NCBI GenBank assembly: GCA_039704465.1
Contig: JASFAU010000019.1
Location: 620,001-684,000, forward strand
DNA from: Plasmodiophora brassicae
Taxonomy: Eukaryota; Endomyxa; Phytomyxea; Plasmodiophorida; Plasmodiophoridae
DNA: 64,000 nucleotides
Direction of reading: 5' to 3'
Under the pieces are notes generated by a model. That model was not told the origin of the DNA. It saw only the letters and a list, made by a program, of their open reading frames with translations, and made no database searches. The position numbers and the translations under genes are program-made. This document shows positions 33,222 to 43,055 of the stretch, piece by piece; within the stretch, counting starts at the first letter, position 1, and every line of letters begins with the position of its first letter.

Positions 33222-33604
33222 TCATTTGCCGGGTTCGTACGCGATCGGCGGGCTGCTCGGCCCGCCGGTCGCCTCGTAGATGATCGGCGTCTCCTCGAAC
33301 AGGTGCATTTCCGGCGGCGATGATATCAGCCACTCCAGCGTGCCATGCATCGTCGCCGGGATCACGTCGTCCTTCCCGTAATCCGCAGGGTTATAACTGG
33401 GAACAACAACGTGTCAGGACCTGCGAGCGCGGGGCGGCCTCGACAGACGACGGACCACTTGACACGCCAGCTGGCCTCGTACTCGTCGTACTGCTCGGAC
33501 GTCTCCTCCGCAATCGGGATCGCGCTCGTCTTCATCCCGGCGAACGCCCCCGACCATGGGCGGCGCGACGCGCACGCCACGCGACGCATCACCACCGACA
33601 GCAT
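33222..33604 (-). CDS. Nuclear-encoded C-terminal domain of cytochrome c oxidase subunit 1 (Cox1-c)
   Basis: Two exons (33456-33604 and 33222-33396), with a 59-nt intron (phase 2), give 107 residues. The N-terminus looks like a mitochondrial presequence (MLSVVMRRVACASRRPWSG). The C-terminal half contains TLEWLISSPPEMHLFEETP, the characteristic motif of the C-terminal tail of mitochondrial Cox1 (TLEW-x-x-x-SPPxxH-x-F). Split Cox1, with the tail made from a nuclear gene called cox1-c, was described in Acanthamoeba and then in several eukaryote groups. The segment EETSEQYDEYEASWRVK between presequence and tail is extra. The match is by motif only, so a different small oxidase subunit remains an alternative. 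Confidence 0.75.
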
Positions 33605-34110
33605 CGTCGTCCCCCGCGTCGCACTCCCCCCAAACCCCGACGAATCCGACAAAAACGCAGCCCCTGAAATTCTCCGCCTCCTGCTGCCCTTCGAGCGAGA
33701 CGGGGGGGGGGGGGCAATCCCCTTCCAGCAGTGCTTGCACAGGGGATGCAAAAATCCCGCCGTGTTTCGGTTCCGTTTTTTCTGGGGACGCACGCCCACC
33801 CCCCGACTTCGACCTCGTTCGCGCGCTGTCTGACTCTGTCGTGCGAGCTGCCGAGCTGACCGTTCCGCAGGAAAAAGCGCGCGCACGCGAGCTTCGGTGC
33901 AGGCCAGACCGACACTGACGAAAGCTTGTCGCCGGTCACCAGGAGCCGATATCTGCGTAGTGTCCAGCCTTCCGTGTCCTTGGCCACTATAGCAGCGATT
34001 TTTCCAGCACCATCCCGTTCTTCCTGTTCCGGCCAACAACATCAACGGCTGTGGAGGGCACCCCGAATTCTTCATTTGACGCAGTCGGGCAGCACTTCGG
34101 CGCCCAACGT
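33605..34110. other. Intergenic region with a 13-G homopolymer
   Basis: A spacer of about 500 bp upstream of cox1-c and downstream of the multi-span gene. It contains a run of about 13 G at 33702-33714. No gene was recognised on either strand. Confidence 0.6.
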
Positions 34111-36116
34111 TCAGCGCATGACGGAAAGGTCTTCGCCAGGTTCGCCAGCGGTGCTGGAGTGGAGGGCGCTGCGACCCGGGGCGGCCAAGGACGAGGACAG
34201 TTTGGACGTTGGGTCCACAGTGACGATGAGCCGGTCGCGTCCGTTGTCAATACGGTCATCGTCATCCTCGTCTATAGTGACATGGGATCCTTCGAAGTTG
34301 AACATGTCATCAAGAAGCTGGTCTTGCTCTTCGAACAGGGTTGCTTCGCCTTCATCGTCGGACTCGGCTCGATCGCCATGCGCGTACTGGTCCGATACGA
34401 TCACACGAAGGACAAGCAATTTCTGCAGAAGATCGACTTTGACCCTCGTCATCAGCAGCCGCTCCTGCGATTTACGCTTCATGGCGTCCCCGAGACCATC
34501 AACCTGCTTGATCAGCACTGAATTTGTCAAGATCGAGCGGCGCTTGGCTATCTCCGCGTAAGCGGCGACGTTCTCGGTATGGTCGTACAGGGTCCATTCC
34601 AGGACGTGCCCGCAGTCGTGTGCCTGCCTCCTGAACCTGTCCAGCGTACGCACCGTCTCCTCGATCGTGCCAGCGTTCAGGAACGGTTCAGGCATGGCCT
34701 CACATTGGCGCAGGAGACGCGTTGCAACCTGCAGAGCAGCAACCCAATCTGGGTGCTCCGCCGATATCGCTTTGATGTCGTCTTGCGTCGTCGGCCACTG
34801 CGGTGTGGTCGCCGGCGTCGCGTACCTTCGCACGCGTTTCTGCTCCCAGAACAGATACGCCATGTACGCGAAGTAACACGCGACGACGACACCGTTATAT
34901 CGCACGAGGACGCGGTTCAACGTCGCCGGGAACAGGAGTGAGTTACGCGACCTGGACGCGGTCGATACGATGATGAGGCAGTCGATGATCCATGCACTGT
35001 ACGAAGGAAGGTCAGTGCCGGCCACTGTAGCAGTCGCGCAGCTGACGCCTGCCCTACCAGTCGAGGATACGCGCGGCGACGTTCGACGACGCGCATCGGT
35101 ATTGGTTGGATACGGCACGGGCCACGACGGGGATCAGGATCCACGCCGTCAACATGTTCGCTTCAGACATGGGCCAGTTGATGCCGGTTGGGCCCAGGAT
35201 CGTCATCGTCCCCACCAGGAGCACGCTTTGGACGTGTTCCACGATCTACGATACACGGAGCGTTAGGCGGCACGAGCTCTCCAGTGCGGATTCGTATGTA
35301 TTCCTACCCCATAGTACGACCATCGCCGCGTAAAACTGGCGGTCCACTGGAAGTGTTCGGCCCTGTAGAGGTCGGTGACGCCCAGGAGGTATTCCACTTC
35401 CCGTGATCGCAGATATCGCTCATGGCTGGCCGAATCGTAATAGACCACGCTTCGATGTAGGATCCGCCCCATATATATAGGAAGCGCTGCGATTGCCAGC
35501 AATGCTGACACGCACGTTAACACCACTATACTTACGTGTAGTGGCGTTCCACACTGAAACGAGGGATCAATTGCCAGCCTATCGCACCTGTCAGCCAAGC
35601 GACATCCTGTGTGACACTAAGTGGGATACCCGGACTCCTTGCAGCCGATGACGAACGCTGCGTTGAGGAGGACCGGGATGGTACCGGCACTGGCGATGTT
35701 CATTGCGATCCGGTCGACGTCGTGCCGTGATAGGAAATACACGTCGCCGTTGCAGTGGACTTTGTAGTGGAAGCAGGCGACAACGGCGCCTTGGATTAAG
35801 GGCAGGTTCGCCATCAGCGTGGCGTATATTACAGCGCCGGGCATGACGATGCCAAATGTCGCCTTGAAGAAGGTGACAACGTCGCCGTTGAATAGCAACG
35901 CGAATCCCATGTTCGTGTACCATCTAAGGGTGATGCCCGTACAGAGTCAGCGCTGGGGTCGGGGCGAAAACCGGCATCGTACTGCGGTGGCCAGAGCCAT
36001 GGCTGGGAGGCAACGATGATCAGTGCCTGGATCTGCAGAAATCGATGCAGGCATAGCCATTTCTCGATCCAGAACATGGACACGCTCCCGTGCCTGCTCT
36101 CCCAGTTACCACACAT
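34111..36116 (-). CDS. Multi-span membrane protein with helical and acidic C-terminal region
   Basis: Five exons (35984-36116, 35630-35924, 35308-35578, 35058-35245, 34111-34996) give 590 residues. Phases agree throughout; introns are 59, 51, 62 and 61 nt (the second could be 42 nt). About seven hydrophobic helices are visible, for example FLQIQALIIVASQPWLW, FGIVMPGAVIYATLMAN, VSIVVLTCVSALLAIAALPI, MLTAWILIPVVARAV, AWIIDCLIIVS and YNGVVVACYFAYMAYLF. The C-terminal 250 residues are helical, ending in an acidic stretch (IDEDDDDRIDN). The layout resembles the nearby 7TM-RGS protein, but I see no RGS motif, so the family is unknown. An earlier in-frame ATG lies at 36176. Confidence 0.65.
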
Positions 36117-36357
36117 GCGCCGACGTCCACGTTTCCGCGCATTACCATCGCCGTTGAACTTGCTGTTGAACGGCACTCCTTATACCCATGTTTGCGATCT
36201 GCGCTAAACGTTAGTGTACCCTGACGCGATCGCAATTCCGAGGTAAACAGTTAGAGACCAGCAGAGGATGACTGCAACGGTGCTACTGTGTCGCTGTCTG
36301 AACGAAGGTTGCCCCGTGTGTATTCACAGGGAGGTACTCTAGGTCATGTTACGGCGG

Positions 36358-37170
36358 TCACGAAAACAGGCGGTCAATCACGGTACGGCATGCCATCGAC
36401 AGGATGGCGACGGTTATGAGGGTTCCGGCCACAGCGACGGCTGGGTGGGGTCGACGGCAGATTACGTCCGTCAGCCTCGTATGGTTCGTGGAACGGGCCA
36501 CCGCTGGCTGCGGCAGTAGAGGCTGGGTTTCTGATACGAAACTGATTTGGCGGACGATGTCGCCGATACGATTGTTAGGCGGAAGATGACGACCAGCACA
36601 CATGGAGGTATCGCCAGCACCAGGCCCGGTTTCTGGTGCAATATCAGCGCTGGCCTCGCTCGGTGTCTTGTGGTCGTTGTCGACTTTAAGCAGCACATCC
36701 ATGGCATCGGGCGTCGGGTCCAGTATGACGTACTTGCCAGCCACGATCCAGGCCCCGGTGGGGTTCGCGTACTCTAGGCGAAGCATGCGAGCGAAATGGT
36801 ACGTGTACATGTGCACCAGTCGGACAGCACTAACGTCGGGAGCATCGGCAGGCAGCTCGGCGCCAATCCAGTACGTGCCTTGGGAATCCGGGCGCCCACC
36901 CCAGCAGGTCCAGTCCGGGCGCGGGTTCACATCGCACACCGGCGCGCTATCAAACCACCCGTCTGAGTTATCAGGGACCCCCGAACTGAACACGGAGGTC
37001 ACTGGCAACGTGTCGCCCGTGCCGGACAGGAACTCCAGATGCCGCACGTCCCAGTACGGCGGGTGGACCAGGTCCTCCGCCACAACGCGCCATCGACGCG
37101 GCACACGTCCATCAGCGACCGCGCCCGTCACCAGCAGGACTTTGGCGATCACCACCACCGCGCTCCACAT
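36358..37170 (-). CDS. Secreted/type I membrane protein with discoidin-like ectodomain
   Basis: 270 residues from the ATG at 37170, chosen because a signal peptide follows (WSAVVVIAKVLLVTGAVADG). The ectodomain is rich in Trp and paired Cys (SDGWFDSAPVCD, PDWTCWGGRPDSQGTYWIG, VRLVHMYTYHFARMLRLEYA), a pattern that suggests a beta-sandwich of the F5/8-type C (discoidin) class; this is a guess from pattern. A TM helix near the C-terminus (AVAVAGTLITVAILSMACRT) leaves only a few cytoplasmic residues. The reading upstream to 37245 is open but lacks a signal. Confidence 0.6.
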   Translation of the reverse strand: MWSAVVVIAKVLLVTGAVADGRVPRRWRVVAEDLVHPPYWDVRHLEFLSGTGDTLPVTSVFSSGVPDNSDGWFDSAPVCDVNPRPDWTCWGGRPDSQGTYWIGAELPADAPDVSAVRLVHMYTYHFARMLRLEYANPTGAWIVAGKYVILDPTPDAMDVLLKVDNDHKTPSEASADIAPETGPGAGDTSMCAGRHLPPNNRIGDIVRQISFVSETQPLLPQPAVARSTNHTRLTDVICRRPHPAVAVAGTLITVAILSMACRTVIDRLFS

Positions 37171-37461
37171 TCTTGATGAGGTGCTACCTGCGCCCTGAAC
37201 TACTGCACGCTCTTCCCCACCACGCAATGCGCAGCGCAGAACCACACGACCGGGTTACCCGTAGCGGAAGCAGCGAATGCACCCCCTAATGGGCGTCGTC
37301 GTTGCTGGTTGGTATACAGCCTGAGACCGGGGGGGACACCTGGCGAAGTGCCCGTTACACACCTGGGATCGGGCGTCGGCACGGCACCCAGTCCCATATG
37401 GCCAGGGGACGATAATCAGTACGAATAGGACCAGCGGGAACGACGCCGTCGGCGCGGGCCG

Positions 37462-39121
37462 ATGGAGGTGACGTCGGCAGCGCGCTGGTATTACGTAGCG
37501 CACCTGTTCGCGACGATGTACATGCCGGTGTGCCTGGTGAAATACTGGGGGAAGCGGGACGTGTTCCCGATTCGGGCGTGGGACCCGGCGGTGATCGTGA
37601 CGGGTGGGTCGGCAGCGGTGGTCGGGTGCTGGATGAGCATCGCGTCCGAGTTGGCCCCGGACTCGGACGTGTTCATTACGGGTATCCCGCTCGCCCTGGT
37701 GTCGTCCATCGCCATCGACGCGTACATTTGGCAGCTGGTCGTCCTCCATGCCAAATTCACTGCGACGAGAAGCCAGGTGGACATTGTCCGCGAACAGCAT
37801 CGCCGCCTGACGTCGTTGATGACAAGGTCCAGCCATGATAAGCTCGACCTGGTCCCATCGTTCGACGTCATCGCGTTCGACCGTCGTATCGTTTCCCGCT
37901 GGGCCGCATCCCTCTTCATCATCTCGAACCTGTTCGTCGTCGTCGTACCGCTCGTTTTCATTCGGCAACGGTCTGTCGGGGCGGTAACGGCGCTCGACTG
38001 CCACCGCATGCGCTGGATCATGGAGTGCAGAGGCCTGGCCTACGTCAAGATCACCGAAATGGGGCTGTCGCTCACCTTGTTCCTCGCCTTGCTGTTCCGC
38101 CTGCGAATATCACAAGACGCCATCGGCATCAAACGCAACCTACGCCGCATCGCTATCGTACACGCCGTTACCCTGCTCGGCACCGTCGTCCTCACAACGT
38201 TGCCTGAGGCTTACGCTGTCGTTGACTGGCGATTCGGCCTGCGGACCACGCTCGCCCTCCTCGGCTACCATCTCGTGTTCCTGATCGGCGTTGGCGTCCC
38301 GCTGTACTCTGCAACGGCACACGCGTACCAACGGGAGCGGCCGGCCGCCACCTTGGAAGCGTTCCTCGCCGACCAGCGCAACTTCACCGCATTCCTCCAG
38401 CACCTGCAGTAAGACATTAATGCTCCCCCCTCATATTGCTATTCGTTTATCAAAGCGCGCGCTGCCCATCAGGAGGGAATTTTCAGTGGAGAACCTGTTG
38501 TTCTGGAGGAGCGCTCGCGAGATCCAGTGCCACTGCAGGCGTCTCCGCGAAGACGACGCTCCAAACGACAAGTCGTCCTGCATGTCGTTTAGTGCAGATA
38601 TCGACGGCCGGACGGCGTCGGTCCACTTGCCATTCCTCGATGTCTGCTATGAGGCCGTCCGGATCTATCGGACGTTCATTCGGGACGGCTCCCCATGCCA
38701 GGTACCGGCCCGACGCACTGCTCCTCTGCCTACGTCCCATCGTAACAGACGCACTGAGCAGGTGAACTTGCCGTTCGACGTATCAGATCGGTTGCGCGAG
38801 CGGTTTGCATTCGTCGACGGAATGGAGGAGTATCCGGTGGACATGGCGATTGACGAGCGATGCCCGTCCGTCGACAAAGGCGCCGCGAAACGTGAACATG
38901 CCATGATCCTGGCGGCCAATATCCTGGCCGACGGTACCATTTTCGACGCAGCGCTGCATGAGGTCGTTGAGCTGATGAGCAAGGATTCCCTGCCGCGGTT
39001 CAAGGCGACCACGTCGGGCCAGAAGCTCTGGAACGACTTCCTCATTGGCCAGAACGAGCTGTCGATTCTAATGGGCGACCTGCACCACATGCACGTGCTA
39101 GAAATACCCACCCAACTCTAA
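37462..39121 (+). CDS. Seven-TM protein fused to an RGS domain
   Basis: Three exons (37462-38408, 38473-38701, 38762-39121), with 64- and 60-nt introns, give 511 residues. The first exon holds about seven TM helices (for example YYVAHLFATMYMPVCLV, PAVIVTGGSAAVVGCWM, WAASLFIISNLFVVVVPLVF, MGLSLTLFLALLFRL, VHAVTLLGTVVLTTL, LLGYHLVFLIGVGVPLY). After the first intron the RGS domain begins: REFSVENLLFWRSAREIQC, YRTFIRDG, VNLPFDVSDRLRERF, and IFDAALHEVVELMSKDSLPR. RGS domains speed GTP hydrolysis by G-alpha; fusion to 7TM is known from plant RGS1 and several protists. An insert of about 45 residues sits between RLRERF and IFDAALHEVV. Confidence 0.85.
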
Positions 39122-39194
39122 ACGAATGGCAGAACACCGCGGATCGGTCGTCGGGCGTCCACCTCCGAATCTATTCCTGTCGTGCAGTCCGAAA

Positions 39195-39782
39195 ATGACG
39201 TTCCGGGTACCTCTCGTCGCCCTGTCGCTGGCGATGGCACTGTCGAACGCAGATCTGCTCGCGTTCCCAACCGGCGGTGCATTCGGGTCGCTAACGAGAA
39301 CGACGAACGGACTGGGGCGTTCCGGATCCTCGACGCTGACGAATACGGCCGCACGTCAGCAGGCCAGCAGAAGCCTGCTGAACGGGTTCGACCGAGGGTT
39401 CGTCAATGCGGGGCAGGGGACGGCGGCGACCGTTGGCGCGCCGAACAGTGCAGGTGTATCCCAGAAAGGATACGGCCTTGGGAAGACCTCGGGCAGCCAT
39501 GCATCGAACGCGTTCGTAGTCGGTGACGCGAACGAGCAGGGCACGTCGATGAGCGAGGTGCTGAAACTGACGTCGGGGATGGACAACACCATGACCGGGC
39601 TGGGCGCAAACGGCGACGCCCTTATGAACAGCCTGAACACCATCAAGAAGTCGCAGGATGCGGTCGGGTCGGCCACGCGCGCCTCATCGTCCTCCCTTCA
39701 ATCCGGGACCTCCAGCGTCAACGTCTTCGACAACAGCAACGAGGCCGCCCAGCAGAGGAAATCGGCCCTGCTCGCCCGATAG
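39195..39782 (+). CDS. Secreted Ser/Gly/Asn-rich protein
   Basis: 195 residues from the ATG at 39195. It starts with a signal peptide (VPLVALSLAMALSNADLLA), followed by a low-complexity Gly/Ser/Thr/Asn/Ala domain without Cys or Trp (for example GLGRSGSSTLTNTAARQQA). No domain was recognised; it may be a cell-surface or cyst-wall type protein. An upstream in-frame ATG at 39126 would bury the signal. Confidence 0.55.
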   Translation: MTFRVPLVALSLAMALSNADLLAFPTGGAFGSLTRTTNGLGRSGSSTLTNTAARQQASRSLLNGFDRGFVNAGQGTAATVGAPNSAGVSQKGYGLGKTSGSHASNAFVVGDANEQGTSMSEVLKLTSGMDNTMTGLGANGDALMNSLNTIKKSQDAVGSATRASSSSLQSGTSSVNVFDNSNEAAQQRKSALLAR

Positions 39783-39812
39783 ACGTCTTCGTACGCCGAG
39801 ACAAACCTGTAC

Positions 39813-39846
<34 letters not shown>

Positions 39847-39850
39847 CTGT
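39813..39850 (+). repeat. (CTG)n microsatellite
   Basis: About twelve CTG units, with one TTG variant, lie just downstream of the secreted Ser/Gly-rich gene and adjacent to a minisatellite. Confidence 0.9.
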
Positions 39851-39882
39851 CGTTGCAGCCGAGAAATTAAACAGCGCGTCGA

Positions 39883-40020
39883 CACTGTAACAGTAACGCC
39901 AACCGATGGGCACTGTAACAGTAACGCCAACCGATGGGCACAGTAACAGTAACGCCAACCGATGGACACTGTAACAGTAACGCCAACCGATGGGCACTGT
40001 AACAGTAACGCCGACCGCTG
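39883..40020 (+). repeat. 28-bp minisatellite, about five copies
   Basis: The unit starts cactgtaacagtaacgccaa and continues ccgatggg. Copies begin at 39883, 39911, 39939, 39967 and 39995, with one to three differences each. The palindrome-like word gtaacagtaac recurs in each unit. The array is between two convergent-independent plus-strand genes; read on the minus strand it gives a repetitive hydrophobic frame, which I consider non-coding. Confidence 0.9.
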
Positions 40021-40211
40021 CAGCTGCAGCGGCCGGCAGTGCGCACGCTGCAGTTGCCGACTCTGGGCCTCTTCGTTGCGGGTGTGGTGGCGCGGGGGGC
40101 GGGCGGGGGCCCCGTTTTGGCGCGTGTAGGGACACCGGGCATGGCGCCTTCCCGAAGGAGAATAGTCATTTGTAGATTCTTCGGGGACCGGGTGGGAGGC
40201 GCCAGGGGCGG

Positions 40212-41474
40212 ATGCTGTCGAAGTCGGCGGCGGCGGCGTCGCCGTGCGACAAGGGCGACTGGCGGTCGGCGATAGCGGGCGTGCTGCAGGGCCTGACGAC
40301 GCTGCCAGGGTACGCGTACTTCCACGAGCCCGTCGACCCCGTCAAGCTCGGCGTTGCGGTCTACCCGTACGTCATCCGACGACCGGTCGACCTGGGAACC
40401 ATTGAGGTGCGGCCGGCGACGTCGACATGTATGGCTGCGCCTGACGGGCCGACCCTGCTACAGGATCGCCTCCGCGCGAACCGGTATCCGTCGCTGGACG
40501 ATGTCGCGCGTGACGTCATGCGCTGTTTCAACAACGCGTTGCTGTTCAATGGTCCGTCGACGTCGCGCTCGCCCGTGTACGGTGCCGCGAGAGACCTACG
40601 CGGGCGGTTCACGCGCGCCTTCTCGAAAACCTTCCGCAAGCCGCCGCCGGACGTCGGGTTCCGCCTGATCCCGACGCCTGAAGGCACGTACTACGATCCG
40701 ATCGAGAACGTTCCCGTCGACGACTACGCCTGCACTCGCCTGCAGTTTCTCCTGTTTCGACTGAAATGCAACTATGCCGACGAGCTGGCACCGTTCCTGT
40801 ACTACGTCGACCCGGACTCGTGCCCGGACTACTACGAGGTCATCGACGAACCGATCGCCCTGGCCGTTATCGAGAACAAGCTGGACCTCGGCGCGTACCC
40901 GCGCGTCGTCGATTTCGCCAACGAGGTTCGCCAGATCTGGAGGAACTGCGCCGCCTTCAACGACAGCGACAGTGCCCTGTCCCGGCAGGCGGTCATGCTG
41001 TCCGCCAGGTTCGAGGTGTACCTCGCCAAGGTGCTGATGGACCTGCAATGCCGGCCGTCGTCGTCGAACGTCTCCACCCGTCCATCATGTGCAAAGCGCT
41101 CGAGAGCGGCGACGCTCGCTGGCATCGATGTGGTTGATCTAACAGGCGACCAGCTGGACGATCACTCAGCGACGTCATCCGGTTCTGTTGCCCGGTCTGA
41201 CCGATCGGTGGCGTCGCCTTCCGTTGCGGCGTGTCCAACGATCGCCTCGCACCTGCTCGATGGCAAGCCGCGTACTACTCCCTCGTCGAAGGCGGCCGCT
41301 TGTCCCGGTGCCGGTTCCTATCCTGTACCGTCCCGACAGAGCAGCGCTTTGGCAGTGTTACTCTGCGCCCAGCGGGACGACGGTACGTCCGCGTTTGTCG
41401 TGAACCGCTTACACGTTCCGACGCCGAGCGCTGTCTGCAGGGCAGGCGCCCGTATCGCCACAGCAAGCCCGTAA
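40212..41474 (+). CDS. Double bromodomain protein (BET-like)
   Basis: Two bromodomains are present. The first has YPYVIRRPVDLGTIE, then after an intron RYPSLDDVARDVMRCFNNAL. The second has CPDYYEVIDEPIALAVIENK, then VVDFANEVRQIWRNCAAFND. Bromodomains read acetyl-lysine on histones. The order and RRPVDLGTIE suggest a small BET relative, but no ET domain is seen. A 57-nt GT-AG segment (40407-40463) interrupts the first domain in frame and without stops; removing it restores the ZA/B-helix join, giving 401 residues. The Ser/Thr-rich C-terminus after about 41150 is poorly supported, and its 3' end could be spliced differently. Confidence 0.82.
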   Translation: MLSKSAAAASPCDKGDWRSAIAGVLQGLTTLPGYAYFHEPVDPVKLGVAVYPYVIRRPVDLGTIEVRPATSTCMAAPDGPTLLQDRLRANRYPSLDDVARDVMRCFNNALLFNGPSTSRSPVYGAARDLRGRFTRAFSKTFRKPPPDVGFRLIPTPEGTYYDPIENVPVDDYACTRLQFLLFRLKCNYADELAPFLYYVDPDSCPDYYEVIDEPIALAVIENKLDLGAYPRVVDFANEVRQIWRNCAAFNDSDSALSRQAVMLSARFEVYLAKVLMDLQCRPSSSNVSTRPSCAKRSRAATLAGIDVVDLTGDQLDDHSATSSGSVARSDRSVASPSVAACPTIASHLLDGKPRTTPSSKAAACPGAGSYPVPSRQSSALAVLLCAQRDDGTSAFVVNRLHVPTPSAVCRAGARIATASP

Positions 41475-41915
41475 AGTGTCGACGACGGCCATGTCCTGCA
41501 GCCGCCCGTCATCGGCGCCGTCGTCACGGTACCGCACCGTCAGGTCATAACCCACCGCAACCCTAACGCCCGTGTGATCCGCGGGAAACCTGCACACCCA
41601 GCAACGGTCCTACCTACATAGCTCCAGCACCCATCTTCCCTACCAGACCCGCATTATATCACCGCCTGTTCACCGTGGTACTATTCTGAGCACTGCCAGA
41701 CGAGGCGGCGGGCACGCGCACAATGGCGCCGCCGGCCGTCGTGTTTTGCGGCGCCCGCGCCCGCCGACTGCGCGGGGCAGTGCGCGCCTCGCGACTGCGG
41801 ACGCCGCGAAAGTGTCCACCAGTGGGACGAGCGTGACGCCCTTTTGGAGGACGCCCCCAGTAGTAATAGCCCACAATTCGTATTTGCGGCGGGGGCGGGT
41901 CATTGTTCCGGCGGG
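41475..41915. other. Intergenic stretch without recognised gene
   Basis: A spacer between the bromodomain and PX genes. Several overlapping frames exist but have no family motif. It probably contains the PX gene's promoter. Confidence 0.5.
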
Positions 41916-43055
41916 ATGGTCGTTGTCGAAGGTCCGAGCGCCGTGCAGCGCATTGGTGTGCCCAGGTTCGTGACCGGGTCCGGGGCGAACAAGGCGACGT
42001 TGTTCGCGGTGCGCGTCGTCCCGGTCGCCGGGCCCGCCTACTTCGTGTCGAAGCGGTTCACGCAGTTCGTCAACCTGGACCGCGAGCTCAGGGCGCAGTA
42101 CGCCGATGTGCCGCTGCCCGCGCTGCCGCCGAAACGCCCAAAGTAGGACGACGTCGGCGTTACCCGTGGCAGCGTTCCGCTCAGAGCCGTCCATGGACAG
42201 GATCCTCGGGCAATCCAATGAGTTCCTCGAAGAGCGCCGTATTCTGCTGGAACACTTCCTGAAATCGGTGCTGAACGCGGACGGCCCCATTACCACGTGC
42301 ACGACGTTCCTCAACTTCATTGGGTGCGAAGGCATTCGACTACTGTCGTCGCGCGCCGCGCCTGACAATGCGCTGCTCTGCTGTCTGTCAGGTCCGACAG
42401 GGACGCCGACGCCGTTGACATCGAAGGGGACAACACCGGGTCGATGAAGCACCTGCTGTTCGACGTCGACGAACCGTACGAGTTCCCGGACCTGCAGGAG
42501 ATCCGCCACATTTCCATCCCGCAGGCCAAGGTGATGTCCGACCACATTCTGTACCAGGCAGGTGACCGCGCGTCATCAGGGCGGGCGTACACGGCCCTGT
42601 TGTTTTCTAATGGCGACAACCAGATTCACTGCAGCGCGACGCCGCACACCGAACTTCGTCATTCGCATTCGCATTGGGTGTCGCTGAAACGATTCACGGT
42701 TCGATGCGCGTCTGCGCTTGTCCCCCTCGTCACACTGATGTGCGGCGGCTCCAGGATTTCCTTACAATGATGAAGGACCTTCGTGCAGAGCTGGCGCGAA
42801 CGTGCCCTGATGCGCTGTGCAAACTGCCGCTGGCGCCACCGACGCGGAAGTCGCGCGTGCTTCACGACCACACTGACCCCGTTTTCGTTGAACACCGGTA
42901 CGTGGGCCGACGACCGACTCGTATTCGCTCGCGTTGACCGGCGTGTTCACGACAGGCGGGTGCTTCTGGAGTACTACCTCAACAAGCTGCTGCGCATTGA
43001 GCAAGCGGCCTCGTCCGACATCTTCCTTAAGTATTGTGCCGTCCCAGGCATCTGA
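41916..43055 (+). CDS. Tandem PX-domain protein
   Basis: Two phosphoinositide-binding PX domains. Proposed exons: 41916-42142, 42201-42323, 42392-42677, 42755-42897, 42956-43055 (292 residues). PX1 reads KATLFAVRVVPV, FVSKRFTQFVNLDRELRAQ, LPALPPKRP, FLEERRILLEHFLKSVL. PX2 reads RHISIPQAKVM, YTALLFSNGDNQIHC, DFLTMMKDLRAEL, KLPLAPPTR, RRVLLEYYLNKLLR. Three introns are 58-68 nt. The fourth (42678-42754, 77 nt) keeps frame but removes the expected basic/aromatic strand; the sequence RHTDVRRLQDFL in another frame looks like the missing strand, so a frameshift near 42690-42740 is an alternative. PX proteins act on endosomal membranes. Confidence 0.8.

Noticed and set aside
35520..35570. gtaagt at about 35536 (minus strand) as an intron donor
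   Set aside because: The 49-nt intron it would start does not match phase, and the sequence encodes a clear TM helix.
39883..40020. CRISPR-like array
   Set aside because: Units are contiguous with no spacers, in a eukaryotic intergenic region.
39698..40325. Repetitive minus-strand frames with TVTVPIGWRYCYS-like units
   Set aside because: They are translations of the 28-bp minisatellite; the unit length is not a multiple of three, so the frame changes at every repeat.
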